A stretch of DNA of 40,485 bases, taken from Didymodactylos carnosus (lineage: Eukaryota > Rotifera > Eurotatoria > Philodinida > Philodinidae). The notes beneath the pieces are model-generated. The model searched no databases. It was given only the letters and a program-made list of their open reading frames with translations, and was not told where the DNA came from. The stretch covers positions 1 through 40,485 of the forward strand of contig CAJNOQ010000823.1 of the NCBI GenBank assembly GCA_905250885.1, written 5' to 3'. Position numbers and translations under genes: made by a program. Positions 1 through 8,628 of this stretch are shown piece by piece; position 1 is the first letter of the stretch, and each line of letters begins with the position of its first letter.

Positions 1-184
1 ATTGTACCATCGAACAATAAAATCATATTGAAAAAGGGTTTGTCATCTACATATGGCAAGCCGTAGACGGAGTGAAATTGTGTCATGTTTGTAATAACAC
101 TCATCACATATTATCAAAACGAAATCCGAAGAACGACCTATCATAGATCCAAATTTCTTGCCGCATTAATATCTCTCGATGGGA
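1..184 (-). repeat. Duplicated block A, inverted copy of 4434-4615
   Basis: The reverse complement of 1-184 matches 4434-4615 with only a few mismatches. It covers the end of the Fanzor-like ORF and about 140 bp of 3' flank. The copy runs off the left edge of the window. The few differences suggest a recent duplication. Confidence 0.9.
141..183 (-). pseudogene. C-terminal fragment of a TnpB/Fanzor-like nuclease (copy 1)
   Basis: On the minus strand, positions 182 to 141 read P-S-R-D-I-N-A-A-R-N-L-D-L and then a stop. The R-D-x-N-A-A-x-N motif is the conserved RuvC-III end of TnpB and its eukaryotic relatives, the Fanzor RNA-guided nucleases. Only about 13 codons remain here. Homology with the second copy (4381-4476) starts abruptly at CCCATCG, upstream of which the two loci differ. 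The sequence downstream of the stop (140 to 1) is nearly identical to 4477-4615, so a block of at least 180 bp was copied. The upstream zinc-finger region and the catalytic body are absent, so this is a remnant and not a functional gene. The family call rests on one motif, which is specific but short. Confidence 0.55.
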
Positions 185-204
185 TATAGTCGAGAGATAT
201 TAAT
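165..204. repeat. Inverted repeat at the block A / block B junction
   Basis: ATTAATATCTCTCGA (166-180 region) is followed after about 10 bp by TCGAGAGATATTAAT (190-204), a 15-bp perfect stem. The right stem is a second, oppositely oriented start of the Fanzor-like block. The junction therefore contains two head-to-head copies of the same end. Confidence 0.85.
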
Positions 205-205
205 G

Positions 206-383
206 GGAATAGTCGAAGTATTAAAAGTATAAAATTGTTATAGAAATTATGTTTAACGAATTTGTTTATTCAAACTTATGAAAATCTTCATGTTTGCCAC
301 AACCTTATATACTAGAGGATTAAAATGACGGTGAAATTGAATAAAGAATGATGGTTAAACAACTAACAAGGCATAGTCAGTAT
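206..383 (-). repeat. Duplicated block B (promoter copy), inverted relative to 4785-4947
   Basis: The reverse complement of 206-383 matches 4785-4947, the proximal promoter and leader of the gene at 5017. A TATA box (TATATAAGG read on the minus strand at about 303-311) is retained. In this copy no signal-peptide ORF follows. Transcription from it would run into the Fanzor-like fragment at 183-141. Confidence 0.85.
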
Positions 384-696
384 TAGTCACTGATGTTAGC
401 CCAATTTTTTCGCTTTGTAGCCGATATTAACATTACTTATTTGCTATGACTCTATTGTATGAAAGAAAAAACAGAGAAAGGACGACAGGTACGGAATGGC
501 AATTCCGATCAGACGGATCATAGTTAATGTAAAATGATAACATGCAATTCAGACGAATTTAATGCCTCTCAGTCACATTCTACACAAATACGAAAACAAA
601 AAAAGTTTGTTGTTGTCCATCTGTTTTTTCCTATAAATTAATCGTTTTCAGAGTGTAAAAGTCATGCAGATGACTTGAACGCATAAACTCTTTAAA
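384..696. other. Non-coding stretch before the repeat-protein gene
   Basis: No gene or repeat is visible between block B and the ATG at 697. A possible TATA-like sequence (CCTATAAATTAA, about 630-641) lies roughly 60 bp upstream of that ATG. Confidence 0.4.
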
Positions 697-972
697 ATGA
701 GACAATTATACTTGATAATATTCGGAGTTATTTCCATTTCTTCAATGATGGTTCGAAGTTTACCACAATCCAGTGTACCACAATCCAAGGTACCACAATC
801 CAATGTATCACAATCCAGTGTACCACAATCCAGTGTACCACAATCCAAGGTACCACAATCCAATGTATCACAATCCAGTGTACCACAATCCAGTTTATCA
901 AAATCCTCCAAGAGTCGACAATTCAGTAAGTACAACAGAGAGAATTATTTCACAAAACATCAGGCTAGATAG
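697..972 (+). CDS. Small putative secreted protein with five-residue tandem repeats
   Basis: An ATG at 697 opens an ORF with a hydrophobic signal-peptide-like N-terminus (residues 1-21, MRQLYLIIFGVISISSMMVR). About ten five-residue repeats of the type P-Q-S-S/K/N-V follow, encoded by 15-bp units from about 763 to 897. The repeats are hydrophilic, rich in Gln and Ser, and probably unstructured. A strong splice donor (CA|GTAAGT) at 926 allows an alternative end: spliced to an acceptor at 1023, the protein would stop at 1040 with 81 residues, against 91 residues unspliced. I do not recognise a family, and Q/S-rich secreted repeats occur in cuticle, mucus and adhesive proteins. The upstream TATA-like site supports expression. 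It lies just upstream of the phospholipase gene on the same strand but appears to be separate. Confidence 0.45.
   Translation: MRQLYLIIFGVISISSMMVRSLPQSSVPQSKVPQSNVSQSSVPQSSVPQSKVPQSNVSQSSVPQSSLSKSSKSRQFSKYNRENYFTKHQAR
763..906 (+). repeat. 15-bp tandem repeat with an exact 60-bp higher-order duplication
   Basis: Nine full units of the type CCACAATCCAGTGTA plus a partial tenth. Units 1-4 and 5-8 are identical base for base, so a 60-bp block was duplicated recently. Because the unit is a multiple of three, several frames remain open on both strands. Confidence 0.95.
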
Positions 973-1192
973 CTTTAAACAAAAAACGGGAATGGATTGA
1001 GGTGAATTTTTTTTGTCAAACAGTAGAGAGGCATATATGATAACATGGTATTATCAAGAAGAGAATGGATTAGCTTCTAAGCTGACTTTTACTACAGAAG
1101 TGTAGTTTGTGAAATATAGATATTAAACTTAATACTTGGTAGGAGAGCCGATGTCTGTACAAACATAAAATTCTGCTTATAGTTGCTTAAGA

Positions 1193-1729
1193 ATGGGCTC
1201 ACCTATTATTGTGCGAGTAATATTCTTTGCTATTATGCATTTTACAATTTTTTGTATAGATGGGACAATACCAGATTCAAAATTTCGTAATTTAGCTCAG
1301 TTTTCACTTATGATTAAACAAGTAATGGGAAATTTTGGGCTGGGTTACAATCGTTACGGATGCTGGTTTGTGAATTAGTCTATGAATCTTGTTTGTATTC
1401 TAGTAATATGAAAATTTTATTTTTCTAGGTGTGGTTGGGGTGGTGAGGGTAAAGCAGTTGATGCTACTGATCGTTGTTGTGAAGTGCATGACAATTGTTA
1501 TGGTACAGCTGCGCAAAACAGCCGATTTGGTTTGTTTAATTTGTTTTCATGTGAACCAAAACTGGCCACCTATAAATGGCTATATGATGGGGATTTCGTC
1601 CAATGTTTAGATCCTATCAAAACATGCCACTATGATTCCTGCATGTGTGACAAAACTGTTGTTGAATGTTGGAAAAGGAATATGGATACATACAATACAA
1701 AATGGAAAGGTAAATGTTCAGCAACATAA
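1193..1729 (+). CDS. Secreted phospholipase A2-like protein (two exons)
   Basis: Exons 1193-1365 and 1429-1729 encode 157 residues. The intron (1366-1428, 63 bp, GT...AG) splits a Trp codon, and splicing restores the calcium-loop signature YGCWCGWGG (residues 55-63). Residues 1-24 form a signal peptide. The active-site segment [11 protein letters not shown] carries the catalytic His78 and calcium-binding Asp79, and CMCD (residues 129-132) supplies the usual second Asp. About a dozen cysteines fit the disulfide-rich secreted PLA2 fold, which hydrolyses the sn-2 ester of phospholipids in a calcium-dependent way outside the cell. The length is normal for the family. All key residues are present, so an active enzyme is likely. 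Roles in other animals include digestion, defence and venom, and nothing here decides among them. An AATAAA signal lies at 1878-1883. Confidence 0.9.
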
Positions 1730-2104
1730 TTCAGTTGCATCAGAGTTCGAAAAAGGATTTTTTATGATAAAACTTTCACTTTTCCACTCTTGATTGGTCC
1801 TTTATCCAAGTTTGTTAAATTTTCTGTCATCTAGTAAATTTTTTTTAAAATTACGTGATTGTAAGAGTGTAATTAGTAATAAATTTAATCATTAGTTGAA
1901 TTGATATGAAACGTTTAATCACTTTATCACTTTTAGGTACTAGAAAATGATACCTATAAGGGAACAGAGGCAACTGAAGGAATTTACTACCTGACTTGCT
2001 ATTTATACTTTTCCTTTCCAGATAGAGATTATAACAAGACCAAAGCATTGTCTGCTCGCATTAATATATTTGATTGCAATATGTTTTCGAAGAAAAGTCG
2101 AAGG
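1730..2104. other. 3' flank of the phospholipase gene
   Basis: A+T-rich sequence with an AATAAA at 1878-1883. I see no further gene before the foldback element begins at 2105. Confidence 0.5.
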
Positions 2105-2400
2105 CTTACAATTTATTAACAAAATAATAAATTGCGCCGTTTCTAGAATAAACGGCTGACCCCCACTTTTTTCCGAATAAATGGCTATACAGTTACAATC
2201 AGCGTTGTCTAGCATAAATGGCATAGCCATTTATTACTCTCCAGCATAAACGGCTCTTTCTCTTTCATAATTTGTCTATCCGGGGCGGTTGTCTAGCATG
2301 CCATTTATTAACCTCTAGCATAAATGGCATAGCCATTTATTACTCTCCAGTATAAACGGCTCTTTCTCTTTCATAATTGGTCAATCCGGGATAAATTAGG

Positions 2401-2801
2401 GGTCGAAGCGTTTCATTGTCTTAAATATATCTTTTGAATATTTTTACACTGTTTTAATAAAATACGAAATTACAGTATCTCCCCTTTCAATAATCTCTTT
2501 TTTAGCATCCGCTCAGCATGAGTACTTCGCTTCTTGAATTCTTGGATCATGAGGGATGCGGTCACTAGTTTATGAACTTTTCGCACAAAAACAGTTTGTC
2601 GAAAAGTATTTTGCCGAAGAAGCATTTTACCGAAACATGATTTTATCGAAAAGGCCCAGCTATAGCTTACGCAAACAGAAGACGAGAAATTACAAAGAAT
2701 GACTAAAAAATTACTATTCTTGTACAAGTCTCTCTCTAATATCAAACCGCATGACTTAATCTGTCCTTAAATGTTGAGAGATATAAAATAGCCTTTGTTT
2801 C
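2401..2801 (+). repeat. LTR-like direct repeat, copy 1
   Basis: About 400 bp starting GGTCGAAGCGTTTCATTG and ending GCCTTTGTTTCTGTAA, repeated at 3113-3502 in the same orientation with roughly 90% identity by eye. The 310-bp spacer (2802-3112) has no coding sequence but includes a purine-rich stretch near 2925-2960. The pair could be the LTRs of a tiny non-autonomous retroelement, or a tandem duplication inside the foldback. I do not see canonical TG...CA ends. Confidence 0.7.
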
Positions 2802-3112
2802 TGTAAATATTTTAAATATGTGTTTTATTTCGCTTGAGGTACTTCTATTTTCGTACGAACAAGTACATCTTCATTCTATTCCTTGTGAGAGAGTGAGAGA
2901 TAAAATCAATAGCTAGATCTCGAAAGAGGATAAAAGAAAAAAGAAAAAGAAAAGAAAAATAGACCAGCAACAATACAGAAATAAGTTGAAGCAGTCACAC
3001 TACAATCTAAAATACACACGTTATATATAAGAATTTTAACTACAGTTTTATTTTTATATATTTTATATACATATTTTATTAAGTTCACTGAAGTACATCT
3101 CAATTTAAAAGA

Positions 3113-3502
3113 GGTCGAAACGTTTCATTGTCTTAAATATATCTTCTAAATATTTTTAAACTGTTTTAATAAAATACGAAATTACAGTATCTCCCCTTTC
3201 AATAATCTCTTTTTCATCATCCACTCAACATTGGTACTTCGCTTCTCGAATTCTCGGAAACATCGAGGGGAAAGCGGTCACTAGTTTATGAACTTTTCGC
3301 ACAAAAACAGTTTGTCCAAAAGCATTTTGCCGAAACATGATTTTATCGAAAAGGCCCAACTATAGCTTACGCGAAAAGACGAGAAATTACAAAGAATGAC
3401 TAAAAAATTACTATCCTTGCACAAGTCTCTCTCTAATATCAAACCGCCTGACTTAATCTGTTCTTAAATGTTGAGAGATATAAAATAGCCTTTGTTTCTG
3501 TA
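3113..3502 (+). repeat. LTR-like direct repeat, copy 2
   Basis: Partner of 2401-2801 in the same orientation, with small substitutions and short deletions. It abuts the right arm of the foldback element. Confidence 0.7.
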
Positions 3503-3953
3503 ATGCTGAACAGTAATAAATGGCTATGCCATTTATGCTACAGGTTAGTAAATGGCAGAGCCATTTATGCTGGACAACCTTCCCGGATACACAAATTATG
3601 AAAGAGAAAGAGCCGTTTATACTGGAGAGTAATAAATGGCTGTGCCATTTATGCTACAGGTTAAGAAATGGCACAGCCATTTATGGTAGGAAATCGCCAT
3701 TTATGTTGAAGAGTCTGTCCTAGAACACATTTTTTCTTTCCACGATAGGGAGCTATTTACTCTAGAAATACTGTGGGTAAGCCATTTATTCTAGAAACGG
3801 CGCAATTTATTTATCTAGTAATAAATTGTAACTGCTGGAAAAGTCCGAGTAAAACATAATGCAATCGTCGATAACAAAACGGTGACAGGAAAAATGTCGT
3901 ACCGGTGCAACATAGGATGCTGTCCGCACTGGTAGTGTCGGAGTTTTTCAGTA

Positions 3954-4148
3954 CTATACTAGGATTTTCCTGTAGGAGAGCCGATCATGTTTCTCATAAG
4001 AATCATATAAGAATAACTTACGAGTTTTGCTGAGTCTTACCAATTTCTTATGAATTCTAGTGAGACTCTTATAAGATTGAGCAGAATTCTTGTCACTTTT
4101 GTGGAAGATCTTGTATAAGAATTGAGTAAGATTCTTATAACATTTCAC
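3954..4148. repeat. Degenerate AAGATTCTTATAAG-type repeats
   Basis: Several diverged copies of TTCTTATAAGAAT-like words in both orientations. They look like the remains of a small palindromic element. An open frame on the minus strand here is incidental. The rest of 3832-4380 shows no gene. Confidence 0.35.
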
Positions 4149-4380
4149 AAATCTTTTTTGTCTAGGGCGGTCCTCGTTATGATTTCAAACGAATGATTAA
4201 ACACAAAAACTTTCCCGTGATGTTTTTCTCTTTTGTAACTGTAAGTGAAAGTTGTAAAGTGTATCGCATACACATGTGATAACGTTTCACACTCAATTTT
4301 TATAATAAAAAGATTCATTTCAAATCTCTGTAAGAGAATATCGATGAAGAATATATTTAAAAAACTTCACTTGTTTTCAG

Positions 4381-4476
4381 CTAGCAAACATGTGTGGTTA
4401 TAAAACCCGTTTTGGAGACAACATTTTGCGCTGCCCATCGAGAGATATTAATGCGGCAAGAAATTTGGATCTTTGA
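4381..4476 (+). pseudogene. C-terminal exon remnant of a TnpB/Fanzor-like nuclease (copy 2)
   Basis: A good splice acceptor (CTTGTTTTCAG, ending at 4380) is followed by 31 open codons and a stop at 4474-4476. The reading contains a Cys-Gly turn (residues 5-6), L-R-C-P-S (residues 16-20) and then R-D-I-N-A-A-R-N-L-D-L. This order of zinc-ribbon cysteines followed by RDxNAAxNI is the C-terminus of TnpB and Fanzor RNA-guided nucleases. The zinc ribbon looks shortened, since the second CxxC is incomplete before the RD motif. The preceding sequence has in-frame stops in every joining I tried, so no upstream exon can be traced. This is most likely a decayed Fanzor element. The motif is convincing, the rest of the assignment is inference. 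Confidence 0.6.
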
Positions 4477-4615
4477 TAGGTCGTTCTTCAGATTTCGTTT
4501 TGATAATATGTGATGAGTGTTATTACAAACATGACACAATTTCACTCCGTCTACGGCTTGCCATATGTAGATGACAAACCCTTTTTCAATATGATTTTAT
4601 TGTTCGATGGTACAA
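4434..4615 (+). repeat. Duplicated block A, second copy
   Basis: Near-identical inverted copy of 1-184. It covers the last codons of the Fanzor-like ORF and its 3' flank. Beyond 4615 the comparison is cut off by the window edge. Confidence 0.9.
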
Positions 4616-4784
4616 TGGCTTTACATTTTATTGCAGAGTGTGTGTACAAAGGAGGAATGAATACTATATAAAATTTCAAAACTCATTGTTAACAACGGGA
4701 AAAATAACAGAAACTACACGTCTGAACTGTGAAAGAAAACTGTTTCGATAGGCTGATTTGTTTTAACAACATTATCACATACTG

Positions 4785-4952
4785 ACTATGCCTTGTTATT
4801 TGTTTAACTATCATTCTTTTTTACCGTCATTTTAACCGTCTACTATATAAGGGTGTGACAAACATGAAGATTTTCATAAGTTTGAATAAACAAATTCGTT
4901 AAACATCATTTCTACAACAATTTTATACTTTTAATACTTCGACTATTCTTCA
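4785..4952 (+). promoter_or_regulatory. Promoter and leader of the gene at 5017 (block B)
   Basis: A TATA box (CTATATAAGGG, 4843-4853) lies about 100 bp before the 5'-UTR intron. The region to 4947 is duplicated in inverted form at 206-383, including the TATA box. Confidence 0.7.
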
Positions 4953-5014
4953 GTAAGTATTTCTATACGAATGCTTATCCATCGTGAATAATTCACAGTG
5001 TATTCTAATTTTAG
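4953..5014 (+). other. 5'-UTR intron of the gene at 5017
   Basis: CA|GTAAGT at 4953 and TTCTAATTTTAG ending at 5014 define a 62-bp intron, the same size class as the other introns here. Splicing places the leader two bases from the ATG at 5017. Confidence 0.65.
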
Positions 5015-5016
5015 AC

Positions 5017-5646
5017 ATGCGTGTATTGTTGGTCTTTCTGTTACTTATTGTATCCGTCTTGGGTAAAATTGATCAATCAACAGTAGATAAAGATATCGCC
5101 GATTTTGATAAATCTACGAAAACGTGGTTGTCAATGGTACCAGATTGGTATTTTAAAATTCTCGATTTAATGTGCAAAGCAGGCACTTGTTGTCCGGAGA
5201 AGATTGGAAAATTAACACTGGGTCAAGATGGCTTTTTCAAATTGTGTCTTGATGTTCATCTAAGCTCTCCCGTGACAGCCGAAGCTGAAGAGCAATGCCC
5301 ATCGTTACGTGAAATAAAAACTTATTACAATAGTCAAGGTGCTGATCGTTTTCACAAACAATTGTCATCATTCAATCGTGTACATGATGTTATGCTGCGG
5401 TCAAGAGCAAAAGAAACGGCTAAATTTCAACAGGATTTGGGAAAACTGTATTGTACCGAAAACGAACTTGATCAAGACATGTGCGTAATGGTCGATAGAG
5501 AAAAATTCAAATTACCATGTGTCAAAGCAATCATTCGAGGTTTAGCAACATCTGATGATATGAAATATGAAAAGTTTATTCAAATTATGAAAGATGGAAA
5601 TAATAAAATAATCGAAGGTTTGAAGGAATTCAAAAATATTCAGTAA
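5017..5646 (+). CDS. Secreted eight-cysteine protein of unknown function
   Basis: The start at 5017 is chosen because it opens directly with a signal peptide (MRVLLVFLLLIVSVLG, residues 1-16) and follows the UTR intron acceptor. An upstream in-frame extension begins without an ATG and lies inside that intron. The product has 209 residues, with eight cysteines (53, 58, 59, 77, 94, 146, 156, 168) suggesting four disulfides. The rest is charged and probably helical. There is no transmembrane segment after the signal peptide, so it should be secreted or lumenal. I do not recognise the family. The gene has its own TATA box and an AATAAA at 5690-5695. Its promoter was duplicated in inverted form at the left edge of the window. 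Confidence 0.85.
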   Translation: MRVLLVFLLLIVSVLGKIDQSTVDKDIADFDKSTKTWLSMVPDWYFKILDLMCKAGTCCPEKIGKLTLGQDGFFKLCLDVHLSSPVTAEAEEQCPSLREIKTYYNSQGADRFHKQLSSFNRVHDVMLRSRAKETAKFQQDLGKLYCTENELDQDMCVMVDREKFKLPCVKAIIRGLATSDDMKYEKFIQIMKDGNNKIIEGLKEFKNIQ

Positions 5647-6712
5647 AAAGTCTTGTTAATAATTTTCTCTCTAAAAAATAATTTTCATAAATAAATATCA
5701 GTGAAATGTCAGCGGTGGTACCAACACTGTTTGGAGCATTTACAGGCTGTTTTCGAAAAAATGGGAAAGTCTATTATAAATACAGAACGGGTGAGTTTTT
5801 TATGCCCACCCTGTATAAGCATACACACTGTTAGAATGTTGTATTTATAATTCTTTTAATCTTCTGTTTTTCTGTTCCCTTTGGGTAGTAAAGAATTTAA
5901 AAAGTTATTACTATTATCTGTAAAGAAGCAGAAAACCAACTGTCATCTTATTTCAAAGAAAGACAAAAGAACGAGAGAGAAACAGCTGGGTTGGATACTT
6001 TTTGAATTTTCATGAATTTAACTGCATTTTGAATGACTTAGACTGATTTCAAATCGGTTAAATTCAGTTTAGTAACTAATGTGTCTGAAGAACTATAGAT
6101 AGTGCAGAAAGACGATGACTATAGTTATTTATTAATCCTGACGAAGACAAAGTGATAAAAAAGAATGGTTCTCTATTTTTTACTCATCTGCTCTCGTATT
6201 TTTAGTCCTTGGAAAGCTCTCTCTGACTCTAGTTCAATTTAAGTAAAGTTCCTTGACGTTTGGGAATTTAAGTGAATTTGTCTTCCATTGTGAATTCCAG
6301 CAATCGGTGGGAAATAGGTAGAGGATGATGGTTCAGGCAGGACTGAATGCTCTTTCTGTGGCAATAATCAAAGATCCCCGACTTGACAGAGACTCGACTT
6401 GCTGTTGAGAATCTCTTCCCTATGGTTTTCTTCCAGCAAATCAAGTAATAGCAAGAAAAACCAAGTATGAGGACTAAGTCGATCGAGAAATTCATTCAAA
6501 TGACCTAAATCTGTTAAATTTAGAACAGCTTTGTCGTGTCACCACAATCAAAAGAGCAGATATCGCTTGCTTCTTTCCTTTCTTCTCTCAGTATTTACCG
6601 TGGTAAAGCTTACGAATGGTAGGTAACAGATTGAGAAGAAGAACAAAAACAGAGAGGTGACTTTTCGTTTGTTTTCAAAAAAGAGCTAGTAATGATTTAA
6701 CGGTCAAGCAAT
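5647..6712. other. Gene-free stretch
   Basis: Holds the polyadenylation signal of the upstream gene. Otherwise A+T-rich unique-looking sequence without a credible ORF or repeat. Confidence 0.5.
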
Positions 6713-6795
6713 TAGGGATGTAACAATACCAATACGGTTTTGGTATTGGTATTGGTGGTATTGGTATTGGAAGTATTGGTATTGTTACAACCCTA
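6713..6795. mobile_element. Miniature hAT-type element, 83 bp
   Basis: Terminal inverted repeats TAGGGATGTAACAATACC and its partner (GGTATTGTTACAACCCTA) flank a core of GGTATT repeats. An exact 8-bp target duplication, CAAGCAAT, lies at 6705-6712 and 6796-6803. The 8-bp duplication and YAGGGNTG-like tips are hallmarks of the hAT superfamily. Confidence 0.9.
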
Positions 6796-6913
6796 CAAGC
6801 AATATTGTTGCTACGGATTCCGTCGATTTTTGTGCAGGCATTTTCCTCAATCTTAAATATACTGCAAAAGAATCGCATTCAATAATTACCCATTCAAAAT
6901 AAATTTGAATTTG

Positions 6914-7016
6914 ATACGTTAAAAATACACTTCGACTACACTAGTGACTTGAATGAATGCAGTATGTATGCACTTATTCCAATCGCTAGTGTAGTCGAAG
7001 TGTATTTTTAACGTAT
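6914..7016. mobile_element. Short foldback (MITE-like) element, 103 bp
   Basis: Inverted arms of about 31 bp (ATACGTTAAAAATACACTTC...) are almost perfect and separated by a loop of about 30 bp. It has no coding capacity, and the target duplication is unclear. Confidence 0.75.
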
Positions 7017-7189
7017 GAAGCTCAAAGTTATTTTGAACGGCTAAGTTTTGAAAGCGATTTTGCAATATATTTAAGATTGGGAAAACACCTGCAAAAGATC
7101 GACATGAAAATGCGAAAGCAAGCGTTTTTTTTCGGCCACTGCGGTCAGATCATAAGGATAGAATATGACTCTGTCGCCTTTAAAATTCG

Positions 7190-7350
7190 CCAGAAATTTC
7201 CCAAAATTCGGCAAATTTGGCAAATTTTTGGCATATGTACCAAATTTGGCTCCCAATTTGACAAATCTGCCAAATGCCAGCCAGCTTTGCGAAAAATTTA
7301 CCAGATAATTTGCCAAATATTACCTTATTTACCAAATGCCAAATTTGTCT
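7190..7350. repeat. Cluster of GCCAAATTTGGC-like modules
   Basis: Repeated TTTGGCAAAT words in both orientations, with a further copy near 7768. Overlapping open frames on both strands arise from this repetition. The remainder of 7017-8353 shows no gene. Confidence 0.45.
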
Positions 7351-8353
7351 AATATTTGAAAGGTTCATGCTTTATAGAACTTTTCTAAGTGACTCTTCAT
7401 AATCTCGAGGAGAGCGGTAAGGGTGAGGGGTAGCCTACGGGAGGAGCCATGGGGGTGATGAGCGGGTCTATCCGTAAAGGTTGCGGATGGTTGCGAAATT
7501 TTACTACAGATTTTTTGGAAAACAACGAATCTGAATTTTTTGCAATTTTTGGTAAAAAAATTCTCAAAATTCCGAGATGAGATGTTCACAGTTATTCGAA
7601 ACTCCCTGTTCGTAGCTGTGTCAATATTTTTCATTTCCATTAAATGAAATAAAATTCTACTATAGAAGTCGAATAGCGAAAAAAGAATCTTCAGTCCAAC
7701 AACATCAGTGTTTACTCTACGGTTTTTCAAACTTTTACAAGGTTTAAAAGTTGCTTTTTCGGGGAAATTTGGCAAATCCGTTAGAAATTAGAAACTGGAA
7801 TAACCATGTACATAATCCTTGATGTAATGCATAAAATATGTGATTTCTGCTCAGTTTTAATAAAGTAGTATTTGCCTTATAACTCTTGGTTGAAATGGAC
7901 TTCATTGTAGATCATGAGAAAGAGCGCACTCAGTTGTACTCCAAAAACTTACTCAATCGTGTTAACATATTGTGAATGAGACAGAAAAAAAGACAAAACT
8001 GTTCAGGAAAGCCAAGGAAAATCACTTTAGAAAGTTGGACATGTTGGAGCTTCTCAGTATTCTTTGTATAATTTTTCTTCTTTATGTTTTACAACAAAAG
8101 TTTTGACATATTCTTGTAAAGAATTGAATGATGAATCTTCAAAAGGGAAATTTAAGTCCGAACAATGGAAACTGAAAGAGATATTGAGACAACACTGAGA
8201 CCGCCATTTATTCAAAAATTTCGAAAAAAGTGTCTTTTATAGTATTTAAGTTACTGCTTCAAGGTGTCTTATTCATTCTGTTCGAGCAACCTCTTATTCG
8301 AAAAGAATGCAAAACTGAATAAAAGTTGATGTTTAACTCAAAACATTACCTAC

Positions 8354-8628
8354 ACTGTAAATTTTTTTGAAATTCTATTTTATAGAAAATCGACTTTGAA
8401 AAAGCTAAAGCATTCTCAAACTTTTATTATTCATCCGTCGAATTTCAAACTTTTAGAAAATGTTTGATCTTCTAAATAACAGAAATTCAATTTGATTTCC
8501 TACAGAAAATCGAAACTTGAATATCAACAGTTTATTTTCAAGAAAGTAGAAATTCGTCTACGAATTTGTATGGACTTTCCTAGAATATCGTTTATGATAC
8601 TCTATAAGTTATTTTCTAGTTTACAGTG
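8354..8628. mobile_element. TA-flanked miniature element, 275 bp
   Basis: Tips CACTGTAAATTTTTTTG and TTTACAGTG are inverted and flanked by TA on both sides (8352-8353, 8629-8630), as in Tc1/mariner-type elements. The interior carries ATAGAAAATCGA words in both orientations. It is related to 36596-37646 by tips and interior. Confidence 0.8.

Larger units (their letters stand above)
2105..3831. mobile_element. Foldback element with palindromic arm modules
   Basis: The left arm (about 2105-2395) and right arm (about 3505-3831) are inverted copies with matching tips (TTACAATTTATTA at 2105, TAATAAATTGTAA ending at 3831). Both arms contain several copies of an imperfect palindrome, AAATGGCATAGCCATTTA, and a module reading ATAAACGGCTCTTTCTCTTT. 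No transposase ORF is present, so it is non-autonomous. I could not define a target duplication. Short ORFs across the arms are by-products of the repeats. Confidence 0.8.

Noticed and set aside
648-1000. Additional repeat-protein ORFs in other frames at the 15-bp array
   Set aside because: The 15-bp unit keeps several frames open. Only the frame from the ATG at 697 has a signal peptide.
3520-3723. ORF over the right arm of the foldback
   Set aside because: Made entirely of the palindromic ATGGC modules, with matching ORFs on the left arm.
4984-5016. Upstream extension of the secreted-protein ORF
   Set aside because: It starts at GTG, lies inside a predicted 5'-UTR intron, and would bury the signal peptide.
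7071-7368. Overlapping ORFs on both strands
   Set aside because: Generated by GCCAAATTTGG modules, with no domain or start context.
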